From positions 105,363 through 169,362 of the forward strand of contig CALVFO010000029.1 in the NCBI GenBank assembly GCA_944326855.1: DNA of 64,000 bases, read 5' to 3'. Below, in pieces: positions 56,403 to 64,000 of the stretch. Numbering within the stretch: position 1 is the first letter of the stretch; each line of letters begins with the position of its first letter. A program made the translations under genes and the position numbers. This DNA comes from an uncultured Alistipes sp. GTDB taxonomy: Bacteria > Bacteroidota > Bacteroidia > Bacteroidales > Rikenellaceae. A model generated the notes under the pieces. It was not told the origin of the DNA. It was given only the letters and a program-made list of their open reading frames with translations, and made no database searches.

Positions 56403-57851
56403 TTAGAGACTGTCTCCGAAATCCTTGCGGAATTTCAGCATCAACTTTTCAGGCCAATCGCTGGTGGGTTCCAATCCGCCCATGAAGAAACGCAGTACGG
56501 GCGGTTCATACGTAAAGCGTAACCCACCGATCATCTCCCGGTTTTCATACAGCCAAACCAGCCGATCGACCACGTATTTCACCTGCGAGAGCGTAAATAC
56601 CCGACGAGGCACAGCCAAACGCAACAGTTCCACATCGGCCAGAATCTCTACGCCGTTTTCGTCACGTACGCTGGAGATCGTTCCACGCTCCATCCCGCGT
56701 ACCCCCGAAACCAGGTAAAAAGCAGCCGCCAACGCCCCGGCCGGATACTCCGTTTGCGGAATGTGTTTACAGAAGGTCATGGCATCGACATGGGCGCCCA
56801 ATACCCCCGGAGGCGTCACCACCGGAATTCCATGCTGATCGAGCATTTCAACCAGGTATTTGATAAACGAAGGGCTCTGACTGATCATCGCTTCATCCAG
56901 CGTTTCGTACAAACCCACGGCCATCGCCTCGATTTCGCGTACCGAAATCCCCCCGTAAGTCAGGAAGCCTTCATACAGCGGAATAAGCGCTTCCATTTTG
57001 TTGTAAAGATCTTTCCGGTTGGTGCAGATACCGCCCCCGCGAGAAGAACTGAGCTTCCGGGCCGAAAAATAGACCAAATCGGCCAGACCGGTCATCATTT
57101 TGATGATGTCGGCCATCGAGTTTTCCTTCCACTGTTCTTCGCGCTGTTTAACCAGATAGGCGTTTTCACCCAGCAAACTGGCATCCAGCACCAACATGAT
57201 CCCGTATTTGTCGGCCACCCGACGCACATCCATCAGGTTGCTGATCGAGAAAGGCTGACCGCCAATCAGGTTGGTCGACGCCTCCATCCGGATGAAAGGA
57301 ATGTTTTCCACTCCGTTTTCCTCGATGCATTTCACCAGCTTGTCAATATCGATATTTCCCTTGAACGGATTATCGGAATGCAACTCCAACGCTTCGTCAT
57401 ACAGCAATTCGGCCACCTTCCCTCCGTTTTCGGTAATATGCGCCAATGCCGTCGTGAAATGGTAGTTCATCGGGATCACATTGCCCGGCTTAATAAAGGC
57501 CTTGCAAATCACATTCTCGGCAGCACGTCCCTGATGCACCGGCAACAGGAACTTCTTGCCCAATACCTCTTCGACGGCTTTCTGCAATTTTGAAAAACTC
57601 TGAGAACCGGCATAGGCATCATCAGCCTGGAACATCGCAGCGATCTGATTATCGCTCATGGCATTGGTCCCGCTATCGGTCAGCATATCGAGAAAAACAT
57701 CCCGGGTACTCAGACGAAATGTATTGAAACCAGCCTCCTTGATAGCTTCCAGACGGCGTTCAATGGGTACCAAATACAATTTCTGCACAACACGTACCTT
57801 GTGCAACTCCAGAGGAATGTTTTCCCCCAGGTAAAATTTGACATTGCTCAT
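56403..57851 (-). CDS. Beta-eliminating lyase, tyrosine phenol-lyase-like (tryptophanase family)
   Basis: The 482-residue fold-type I PLP enzyme matches the tyrosine phenol-lyase/tryptophanase family along its length: LTDSGTNAMS, HQGRAAENV (Arg109), ASTNLIGGQP (Asn194), LVLDAS (Asp223), FSARKLSSS (PLP Lys266), YEGFLTYGG and LLRLAVPRRVFT (Arg411). Residues that select phenol-lyase over tryptophanase in the Citrobacter enzyme (Thr124, Arg381, Phe448) appear as Thr133, Arg389 and Phe455, so tyrosine to phenol, pyruvate and ammonia is favoured over indole formation. Two PLP-site residues differ: Leu226 where Arg217 is expected and Arg265 where Lys256 is expected. A 25-residue C-terminal extension is extra. 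Monocistronic. Confidence 0.88.
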   Translation of the reverse strand: MSNVKFYLGENIPLELHKVRVVQKLYLVPIERRLEAIKEAGFNTFRLSTRDVFLDMLTDSGTNAMSDNQIAAMFQADDAYAGSQSFSKLQKAVEEVLGKKFLLPVHQGRAAENVICKAFIKPGNVIPMNYHFTTALAHITENGGKVAELLYDEALELHSDNPFKGNIDIDKLVKCIEENGVENIPFIRMEASTNLIGGQPFSISNLMDVRRVADKYGIMLVLDASLLGENAYLVKQREEQWKENSMADIIKMMTGLADLVYFSARKLSSSRGGGICTNRKDLYNKMEALIPLYEGFLTYGGISVREIEAMAVGLYETLDEAMISQSPSFIKYLVEMLDQHGIPVVTPPGVLGAHVDAMTFCKHIPQTEYPAGALAAAFYLVSGVRGMERGTISSVRDENGVEILADVELLRLAVPRRVFTLSQVKYVVDRLVWLYENREMIGGLRFTYEPPVLRFFMGGLEPTSDWPEKLMLKFRKDFGDSL

Positions 57852-58069
57852 TTTGAAGTTTTGATTGGTTAGAAGTTTCAGTTTAGTTACAGGTCACGCG
57901 ATCCGTTTCCCGATCCGGGGAAACAAGTATATCTGAATGATTTATAAAATTAACACATTTCCACGAGGTTTCAAAATACCCTCCCTCCACTCGTCCAATT
58001 TCCATCAAAACCGACACCCGATGTCCGTTTTTTAACGCCGGCTCCCGTGCAATTTTCCACCGAAAAAAC

Positions 58070-58077
58070 TATCTTTG
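58070..58077 (+). promoter_or_regulatory. Candidate -7 box for the resB-serine hydrolase unit
   Basis: TATCTTTG, 15 nt before the start codon at 58093. The -33 element is poor. Confidence 0.5.
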
Positions 58078-58092
58078 CAAAGACCGAAAATC

Positions 58093-58830
58093 ATGAAGAC
58101 CCTGCGCGAAATCCGAGATGCCTTGTCCGGCTGGTCAGCGACGGCCGTTCTCCTGTCGCTGTACGCCATCGCTCTCGCCGCAGCCACCCTGATCGAAGCC
58201 GGATTAGGGTCCGAAGCCGCCCGCAGCGCCATCTATCACGCCTGGTGGATGTACGTTCTGTACGCCCTGATGATTGTGAATTTTCTTTTCATCGGAGAGC
58301 GCATGAAACTGATCAAACGCCGCAGATGGGGTACGCTCCTGCTGCATGGAGGATTCATCGTCATACTCTCGGGCGCCTGGATCACTCATCTGTGGGGTTA
58401 CGAAGGCACTCTCCACCTGCGGGAAGGCGAAACCTCCGACCGTCTTCGAATTTCGCATACCGAACGACTCACCTTGCCATTTCAGGTGACTCTCCGGGAT
58501 TTTCACCTGCAACGGTACCCCGGTTCGCATACCCCCTCCTCGTACGAAAGCGAGGTCACGATTCACGATCGTCACGGGAGTCGCAACGTGCGCATCTTCA
58601 TGAATCATATCGCCCGCGTGGACGGATTCCGACTCTATCAGGCTTCTTATGACCCGGATGAGCAGGGAACCGTACTCAGCGTCAATTACGATCCGATAGG
58701 TACTCCGGTCACCTATGCCGGTTATGGGCTGCTGATGGCAGGCTTGGCTGTCGGCCTGGGCCAAAAAGGTTCTCGATTGCGCCGACTGTTCACCCAATTG
58801 AACAATCCGCAGTCCATCGCCCGAACTTAA
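58093..58830 (+). CDS. ResB-like cytochrome c biogenesis protein
   Basis: The ATG at 58093 (MKTLREIRDALSGWSATAVLLSLYAIALAAATLIE in parts) gives 245 residues. Three N-terminal transmembrane segments (about 17-35, 53-70, 82-98), a periplasmic beta-rich domain (about 103-200) with LREGETSDRLRI, VTLRDFHLQRYPGS and FRLYQASYDPD, and one C-terminal helix make the short ResB layout of Bacteroidetes. ResB works with CcsA to deliver heme to apocytochromes c. Here no ccsA or cytochrome gene is adjacent; the next gene, 8 nt on, is a serine hydrolase. Confidence 0.8.
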   Translation: MKTLREIRDALSGWSATAVLLSLYAIALAAATLIEAGLGSEAARSAIYHAWWMYVLYALMIVNFLFIGERMKLIKRRRWGTLLLHGGFIVILSGAWITHLWGYEGTLHLREGETSDRLRISHTERLTLPFQVTLRDFHLQRYPGSHTPSSYESEVTIHDRHGSRNVRIFMNHIARVDGFRLYQASYDPDEQGTVLSVNYDPIGTPVTYAGYGLLMAGLAVGLGQKGSRLRRLFTQLNNPQSIART

Positions 58831-58838
58831 CAGAGATT

Positions 58839-60233
58839 ATGCGCGCCGTTTATAAACGAATACTGATTCTGCTGACCCTGTCGCTATGCGTCATTACCAT
58901 ATGTCGGATTCATTACCTGCGCTATTTGTCTTCGGAAGATTCCCCGGAAGAGATCGAATCACCACAAGGCCTGCATCTGATCATCAGTAACAACGATTCG
59001 GACCTGGAGGAAACCCGTCGCATGGAGACCTCCATCGAACGGTTCATGGCCCAATGGGAAATCGAAGGGGCCTCGCTGGCCATCATGAAAAACGGACACC
59101 TGCTCTATAGCAAAGGTTTCGGAAAAGCCAACCGGGAAACCGGAGAGCCGATGGAAGTACGTCATATTTTCCGCATCGCCTCCCTTTCGAAACTCATAAC
59201 GGCTACCGGCATCATGAAACTCTGCGAATCGGGACGACTGTCACTCAACGACCGGGTGTTCGGTCCCGACGGTATCCTCAACGACAGCATCTTCCTCAAC
59301 ATTCGGGACAAACGGGTACAGAAAATCACCGTCGAGCACCTGTTGCGCCATCAGGGAGGGTACTCCATCCGGGCCGGCGACCCCTTATTCTGCATGCCGA
59401 GCGTGGCCCGTCAGTTAGGAAAGACGCTTCCCCTGACGCTGGACGACATGGTGCAATACGCTTCTTCCACCCGGTTGCGTTACGAGCCGGGGAGCAGCAA
59501 TATCTATTCGAATCTGGGCTATGTCGTTCTGAGTAAAGTGATCGAGAAGGTCAGCGGGCTTCCTTATGAGACTTACATGCAGGACAGCATTTTACATCCC
59601 ATCGGTTGCATGGATATGCACATCGGATATTCGAGCCCCGAGAAACGGTTTCCCAATGAAGTGCACTATTATGAGCCCTCCGATGCCGAACCGACGGAAT
59701 CGGCCCTGGATGGCAAAACGATGGTCCCCAAAAGTTACGGAGGGAGCGATCTTCAGGTACTCAGCGGAGCCGGTGGCTGGGTTGCTTCCCCCACCGAACT
59801 GATGCGTTTCATCACGGCCATCGACGATCAGGACAGCAAGCCCGACATTCTCAAACCCTCGTCCATCGCCCTGATGACCGAGAAAGATGAAAACCGATAC
59901 CCGATCGGCTGGATGCGCACGACCCGGGGCGATGACTGGACACGCACCGGGACCCTGGCCGGGTCCAGCGTCATGCTCAAACGACAACACAACGGTTATA
60001 CCTGGGTGTTTATCACCAATACCAGTTCCTGGTCCGGATCGCGTTTCCCGCGCAAAATCGAAAACATGATCCGGCAGGCCCTCGACAAAGTCAAGGCCTG
60101 GCCCAAACGCGACCTTTTCGACAAAGACACCACCCTACTGCCCGCCGTCGATTCCCTCGACAACGGAACCGCGCTCATTACCCCCAAACGACGCGGGTCC
60201 TCTCCCGAACGTTTATCCGTTCACCGGAACTGA
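58839..60233 (+). CDS. Serine hydrolase of the beta-lactamase (class C/PBP) family
   Basis: The 464-residue protein begins with a membrane segment (about 7-25) used as signal or anchor. The catalytic SxxK is Ser115-Leu-Ser-Lys118 in RIASLSKLI, and the YxN motif is Tyr223-Ser-Asn225 in SSNIYSNLGY. Further family features are VEHLLRHQGGYSI, GPGGWV-like LSGAGGWVASPTELMRF and TRTGTLAGSSVML, where TGTLAG may serve as the third motif. It could be a DD-peptidase, esterase or D-amino-acid peptide hydrolase; a true beta-lactamase is not indicated. The last 60 residues are polar and variable. Probably cotranscribed with the ResB-like gene. Confidence 0.9.
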   Translation: MRAVYKRILILLTLSLCVITICRIHYLRYLSSEDSPEEIESPQGLHLIISNNDSDLEETRRMETSIERFMAQWEIEGASLAIMKNGHLLYSKGFGKANRETGEPMEVRHIFRIASLSKLITATGIMKLCESGRLSLNDRVFGPDGILNDSIFLNIRDKRVQKITVEHLLRHQGGYSIRAGDPLFCMPSVARQLGKTLPLTLDDMVQYASSTRLRYEPGSSNIYSNLGYVVLSKVIEKVSGLPYETYMQDSILHPIGCMDMHIGYSSPEKRFPNEVHYYEPSDAEPTESALDGKTMVPKSYGGSDLQVLSGAGGWVASPTELMRFITAIDDQDSKPDILKPSSIALMTEKDENRYPIGWMRTTRGDDWTRTGTLAGSSVMLKRQHNGYTWVFITNTSSWSGSRFPRKIENMIRQALDKVKAWPKRDLFDKDTTLLPAVDSLDNGTALITPKRRGSSPERLSVHRN

Positions 60234-60652
60234 TTCCCGGGCGTTTTCCAAAACTCCCCGACCAGGGCACGAACGCAGAAAGTCGCAGATTCCCCAAAGA
60301 CCTCCGGTCCGACATCCCGGGCTTTCCTGCATCCCGATATCCCAACATCCCGTCATCCAGTTATCCCACATCCCGAACATTCAGACATCCCGACATTCAG
60401 AACATACGAACCGGGGCTCCCCTGAACCTGCCGGGATCCAAAGGATCCGTATCCCTGTCTACCCCTATTCCGAACGCTTATTTACATTCCCAAGTCAACC
60501 GTCCTCCGAAAAAAAATCGGAGACACCTGTCCTCGTCTCCGATCTCCTACCTATATAAAAAAATAACGACACTCCCCTTCGGGATGCCGTTCCTCCAACA
60601 TTCGATTTTCGGGGCGACCTTCTTTTGAAAGCCACCCCGATGCATGCCTCGT
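60234..60652. repeat. Spacer of 419 nt with CATCCCG repeats
   Basis: CATCCCG occurs at 60313, 60330, 60346, 60369 and 60386, spaced 16-23 nt, within a tract of similar C/A-rich units (about 60300-60410). The mgsA terminator lies at 60508-60543. No gene seen. Confidence 0.7.
60508..60543 (-). terminator. Terminator after mgsA
   Basis: ATCGGAGAC (60516-60524) and GTCTCCGAT (60535-60543) form a 9-bp stem. On the minus strand it is followed by eight T. It lies about 110 nt after the mgsA stop. Confidence 0.85.
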
Positions 60653-61123
60653 CTACTCGTTCTTGAGCGTACGTTCGATGTAACTGCGGTAATCCTTGAC
60701 CACCGGTTTGTAATCGCCGCCGAACAGGGGCGAAGAGATCAAGAAATCGGCCGTCGAACGATTCACCGCCGTAGGTACGTTATACAGTGTAGCCAAACGC
60801 AACAACGCCTTAACATCCACATCATGCGGCTGGGCCTGCATCGGATCCCAGAAAAAAATCAGCGCTTCGATTCCGCCTTCCGCAATCATGGCTCCCAGCT
60901 GTTGGTCGCCACCCAGCGGACCCGACTTCAGCAAGGTGATGTCGAAACGAGCCTGATCGTTTCCCCGGCGATCCATCAATGTCTGAGCCACCATTTTCCC
61001 GGTCGTCCCGGTACAAATCAGGTGGTGCTGCAAAAGTTTTTCCCAGTTCCAGTCCACCCACTCGGCCAAATCGCGCTTCATGTTGTCATGCGCAACCAGT
61101 GCCACTCGTTTTTTCGTGTCCAT
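60653..61123 (-). CDS. mgsA: Methylglyoxal synthase
   Basis: The 156-residue enzyme converts dihydroxyacetone phosphate to methylglyoxal and phosphate, a bypass used when phosphate is short or sugar phosphates build up. Family motifs are complete: VALVAHDNMK (His12, Asp13), ICTGTTG phosphate loop, LKSGPLGGDQQLGA with catalytic Asp73, DPMQAQPHDVD with His100 and Asp101, and AVNRSTADFLI. Size is normal. A TATCTTTG box (minus) lies at 61159-61152. Single gene. Confidence 0.97.
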   Translation of the reverse strand: MDTKKRVALVAHDNMKRDLAEWVDWNWEKLLQHHLICTGTTGKMVAQTLMDRRGNDQARFDITLLKSGPLGGDQQLGAMIAEGGIEALIFFWDPMQAQPHDVDVKALLRLATLYNVPTAVNRSTADFLISSPLFGGDYKPVVKDYRSYIERTLKNE

Positions 61124-61681
61124 AAATTTAATTTCAAACCTTTAACATCCGCAAAGATATAAAACATTTAGGAAGGCCCCGTTATCCCCCTGTTATTTTT
61201 ACACCGGCGATTCCCGGGTCACTTCACATTTCATGTCCCCGGAAAACGATGGACCCAACCCCCAAAAAATCCGTGAACGACTTCCGAAAGACCAATCTAT
61301 CCGTCCCTATTTCACGATTCGGAGCAAATCTTAGTAGCTGTTCCTCTCAATCCCCGATCAAAACCACTCCAGTCGCCCCGAAAATATCCCGAAACATCCT
61401 CAGTCCGCCCACACCGTCTCGTAAACATCCCGAGATATTCTCAACCGTCCCGAAACATGCCATACCGTTCCCCTCCATGCCGCAACCGCCCATCCTGTCC
61501 CGGAAACATCCGAGACATTCCATGCCGCTTCATGCCATTCCATGCCGCTCCATACCGCTCAGCCGTTTCATGCCGCTCCGAAACATTCCGAGGACCTTCT
61601 CATTCCCGCCATCGTTTCGGGCCCGCCCTGCAGCTTGCCGGCTTTCGAAGCGAAACGGTCCGTCCCCCGCCGGACTCGCCG
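61124..61681. repeat. Spacer of 558 nt with CATGCCGCT and GAAACATCC repeats
   Basis: Between 61370 and 61600 the sequence is built from CATGCCGCT (61521-61529, 61541-61549, 61569-61577), the variant CATACCGCT (61551) and GAAACATCC-type units. The rest has no credible gene. Left end carries the mgsA -7 box at 61152-61159. Confidence 0.7.
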
Positions 61682-63238
61682 CTATTTGGACGAATGGAAT
61701 ACCAGCGGATAGCCGTCCGGAGAGCTGACCGTGGTCACCAACGGCCCCCGATAGCGTTTGCCATCGCGATCGATCCAGATTCCACGCGGCAAACGTACCG
61801 TCCGGGTATTGCTTTTATTCAGCAGGGGCGCAATCAGATATTTGGATCCCAACATGAACTGATCGTCGCAATCGATAAAGCCGTTACGGGGGAATTCGTA
61901 TTCCATATGCCTCAAAATCGGTTCTGCCGTCCGGGCCGATTCCTGAATCATCGAGCTATAATAATCCGTCATTTCCACCCGATGGTTTGCCATCCATTTG
62001 AGAGCATCCGAAATAGCCGCTTCCTGAATGTTCCAGGGAGCTACCTGGATGTGCATTACCGGCAGAATCGAGGACAACTGCACCGAACGCAATAACAGTG
62101 TATAATCGTTCAGATCGAGGCCGGCCAACGAATCCATATTCGGTAAAAGAATGGTATAAGGATACCCCAACAGATTGGCGTTGATCATTTCGGCGCAGGC
62201 TTTTTGGAGAACATCGCCATCGAGGGGCAGGTTGAGCGGGAGGCAGTGCACATAAGGTTCAAAACCCCGGCTGCGGCTGATCGTGTATTGACAAAATTCG
62301 ATACCCTCACCCAGTTCGGTCCAACGTTCCAGATAATCCTGAGTCCCGCTGGCCGCATAACGCATTTCGGAGACTCCGTCCTGACAATCGAAAACGAATC
62401 CGTCTACCCCGTATCGGGTCCGGAGCGAATCGAGCCAGCCCCGCAAAAGCGAGAAGGTGCTCTCTTGGGTCAAATCGTACATGGCACTGTATCCTCCGGC
62501 CCATTCGGCCATGGCCAACCGACCATCAGGCATTCTCAACAAGGCCTGACTGTTTTTATATTGCCGGAAAATCGGCCCGTCACCGCTCACAAAAGGCGTT
62601 ACGGTAAGCATCACCTTAAATCCCTTGGCATGCAGATCGCCGATCAATGCCCCGAAATCGCCCAACAGATCCGGATCGGGCTGGAAACATCCCACCGAAC
62701 TTTGCCACCCGGCTGCCAGCACCAGGGTCCCGCCCGGATAGCCCATTTCCAAAAGCCGGTCGACGTAGGTCCGCAGACCGTCGCCCGTAGGCGCAAACCC
62801 CAACTCCTTTCGTGTGTCGTACACCGGCCTGGTAAACAGTTCGATAGCCGGTGTTTTGCCGTCGGGCGGAAAATTTTTATGGCAACAAACCAGATAGGCT
62901 TCCCGAAGTGTCCGACCGCCCGTCACGGCCTTCACCTCCTCCAGCGAAGAGGTAATCAGAAAACTCTCGCCGGTATATTCGATGGTGAACGGTTCTTCAC
63001 TCCAGATGTAGCGCCCGCGACTGGAGACCAGAAAAGGAGTGGTCTGACCTTCGCTCCATTCAGCCAAATTCACTTTGGGAAACGGCTTATCGAAAGGCAT
63101 CGTACGTCCTCCCAACACGAAAACACCCCACCAGCGTTCTCCTTTCAATACATCGATTTTAGAGGCATATTCGGCAGCGAACCCGTTCGCCACCCACAGA
63201 ATCATCACACTCAACAAAAATCCAACTCGTCGTATCAT
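61682..63238 (-). CDS. Secreted glycoside hydrolase family 31 protein
   Basis: The 518-residue protein has a signal peptide ending NGFAAEY (cleavage after Ala). A short N-terminal beta domain (about 25-150) leads into the GH31 barrel. The nucleophile is predicted as Asp284 in GVDGFVFDCQDG, and the conserved GGYSAMYDLTQ and GFKVMLTVTPFVSGDGP elements are seen. The C-terminal part has the beta domain with FMLGSKYLIAPLLNKSNTRTV and LPRGIWIDRDGKRYRGP. GH31 enzymes are alpha-glucosidases, alpha-xylosidases or relatives; the exact substrate is not clear. The protein is shorter than most family members. It follows the DUF4286 gene by 11 nt. Confidence 0.9.
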   Translation of the reverse strand: MIRRVGFLLSVMILWVANGFAAEYASKIDVLKGERWWGVFVLGGRTMPFDKPFPKVNLAEWSEGQTTPFLVSSRGRYIWSEEPFTIEYTGESFLITSSLEEVKAVTGGRTLREAYLVCCHKNFPPDGKTPAIELFTRPVYDTRKELGFAPTGDGLRTYVDRLLEMGYPGGTLVLAAGWQSSVGCFQPDPDLLGDFGALIGDLHAKGFKVMLTVTPFVSGDGPIFRQYKNSQALLRMPDGRLAMAEWAGGYSAMYDLTQESTFSLLRGWLDSLRTRYGVDGFVFDCQDGVSEMRYAASGTQDYLERWTELGEGIEFCQYTISRSRGFEPYVHCLPLNLPLDGDVLQKACAEMINANLLGYPYTILLPNMDSLAGLDLNDYTLLLRSVQLSSILPVMHIQVAPWNIQEAAISDALKWMANHRVEMTDYYSSMIQESARTAEPILRHMEYEFPRNGFIDCDDQFMLGSKYLIAPLLNKSNTRTVRLPRGIWIDRDGKRYRGPLVTTVSSPDGYPLVFHSSK

Positions 63239-63249
63239 ATTTCAGTTCA

Positions 63250-63558
63250 TTACATTAATTCCACGCGTTTGAGCAATGAGGCACAAAACAGTACGCTTCC
63301 CCCGAAACACTCCTGCACAAGGGCCCCATACGGGCGCAAGATCTGTTCACTCACCTGCTGGTAAGCCTTCACATCCGGAATATCCACCTGTAAATTATAG
63401 GTAAACTCCTCGGTCGGCATCTCGGCAAGCAGACGGGTCAGCGTCAGCCGATCAAAACCCTGTTCCCGCAATCCCGGAATACAATGCTGTTTGAGGGACT
63501 CCATCCAGGCCGAATGCACCCGATTCTGTACGATAAACGAAGCAACGAGGATATACAT
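63250..63558 (-). CDS. DUF4286 family protein
   Basis: The ATG at 63558 (MYILVASFIVQNRVHSAWMESL) gives 102 residues; the longer frame reads through promoter sequence. The protein is a small ferredoxin-like alpha/beta domain with FTYNLQVDIPDVKAYQQV and ending in FGGSVLFCASLLKRVELM. DUF4286 has no known role; members are common in Bacteroidetes. It is 11 nt upstream of the GH31 gene on the same strand. Confidence 0.82.
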   Translation of the reverse strand: MYILVASFIVQNRVHSAWMESLKQHCIPGLREQGFDRLTLTRLLAEMPTEEFTYNLQVDIPDVKAYQQVSEQILRPYGALVQECFGGSVLFCASLLKRVELM

Positions 63559-63909
63559 GTTTGTCCTTTTTCCGTTCTGACGAATGTGCAACCGGAACAA
63601 AAACGGGTTTCCGAACCACCGTACCCGAATCGATTCCTGCTCCGATTCCAAAAGCCGGTCTAATTTACGACATTATTCCGAAAAGCGGAAATTTTCACGC
63701 CTCCCTTGCTCCCGGAATCGCTCAAAAGAGCTCAAAAAAGGAGAATCCGTCCAGAAAACCGAGTACCTCTGCCCACGCACATACCTAATAATCGCTTCTC
63801 CAAAAATCGCACTCGAGGTGCGATGCAGAAAAAAAGAAAAGCCAGAATTTGTTTTAATCGAAAAGATCGTTAACTTTGCAGTCCAATTTGTGTAATCAAA
63901 CATTTCTGA
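63559..63909. other. Divergent spacer of 351 nt before rplU
   Basis: Contains the rplU promoter. The middle shows nothing recognisable. Confidence 0.6.
63848..63878 (+). promoter_or_regulatory. Promoter for rplU
   Basis: TTTG at 63848-63851 and TAACTTTG at 63871-63878 are 19 nt apart, an exact match to the Bacteroidetes pattern. Leader about 25 nt. Confidence 0.8.
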
Positions 63910-64000
63910 ATGTACGCAATCGTAGAAATTGCAGGTCAACAATTCAAAGTTGAAAAAGGTCGGAAACTCTATGTTCACCGTCTCGCTGGGGAAGAAGGTT
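63910..64000 (+). CDS. rplU: 50S ribosomal protein L21, 5' part only
   Basis: The frame starts at an ATG at 63910 and runs off the window: [20 protein letters not shown] and then [10 protein letters not shown]. This is the typical L21 N-terminus. The protein normally has about 100 residues and is followed by rpmA, which would be outside the window. Confidence 0.93.
   Translation, partial: MYAIVEIAGQQFKVEKGRKLYVHRLAGEEG

Noticed and set aside
60600-60640. Second hairpin CGGGG...CCCCG next to mgsA as terminator
   Set aside because: On the minus strand it is followed by A rather than T, so the downstream stem with T run at 60508-60543 is preferred.
61249-62095. Plus-strand frames rich in Pro, Ser and His in the mgsA-GH31 spacer
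   Set aside because: Products of the short repeats, and extending into antisense of the GH31 gene.

Overview
The window reads as chromosomal DNA of a Bacteroidota (Bacteroidetes) species, most likely order Bacteroidales and close to Alistipes or other Rikenellaceae. Supporting signs are a SusC/SusD outer-membrane pair, TAnnTTTG promoter boxes with TTTG about 20 nt upstream, start codons with almost no Shine-Dalgarno sequences, a V/A-type ATPase operon carrying DUF2764, the ribosomal trio L28-L33-DUF4295, DUF4301 and DUF4286 proteins, and a moderately GC-rich base composition. The genus is inference. I saw no rRNA, tRNA, CRISPR array, insertion sequence, prophage or integrase, so this is mostly core genome with a few accessory genes.

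Layout. 1-13.9 kb: a truncated GT87-type membrane glycosyltransferase, a secreted EEP-fold hydrolase, pyruvate phosphate dikinase, then on the minus strand phosphatidylserine synthase, an outer-membrane porin-like protein and an MltF-type lytic transglycosylase; on the plus strand mannose-1-phosphate guanylyltransferase and MurF; then a secreted PHP-domain phosphoesterase. 14-19 kb: a lone SusC/SusD pair with its own promoter and terminator. 19-24 kb (minus): transketolase, TilS and MurB. 24.5-33.8 kb (plus): DUF4301 protein followed by the seven-gene V/A-ATPase operon E-DUF2764-A-B-D-I-K. The K subunit carries the residues that bind sodium in the Enterococcus hirae enzyme, so the rotor may be sodium-coupled. 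34-43.5 kb: HolA, rhomboid protease and a class-IV-aminotransferase-like protein; lumazine synthase and a TPR membrane protein; RecF and DUF721; FKBP isomerase lipoprotein; an agmatinase-family enzyme and NhaA. 44-50.4 kb (plus): PdxB, PyrD, CinA, a potassium/proton antiporter with a hairpin-rich leader, and L28-L33-DUF4295. 50.7-56 kb (plus): FtsY, RimO, a small coiled-coil protein and ZapA, a strong 6S RNA candidate, and RNase Y. 56-64 kb: a tyrosine phenol-lyase-like enzyme, an orphan ResB with a serine hydrolase, methylglyoxal synthase, a DUF4286-GH31 pair, and the start of rplU (L21).

Many genes end in a clear stem-plus-T-run terminator, and these mark the transcription units well. Several spacers are built from short degenerate repeats, a different unit in each spacer. 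The observations most worth a second look are the V/A-ATPase lacking recognisable C, F and G/H subunits, its sodium-type c-ring, the 6S RNA candidate, an orphan terminator upstream of pdxB, the structured leader of the potassium/proton antiporter, a class IV aminotransferase homologue without the PLP lysine, and a phenol-lyase homologue with an altered PLP site. I do not claim a wholly new system; the DUF2764 ATPase is the nearest candidate.
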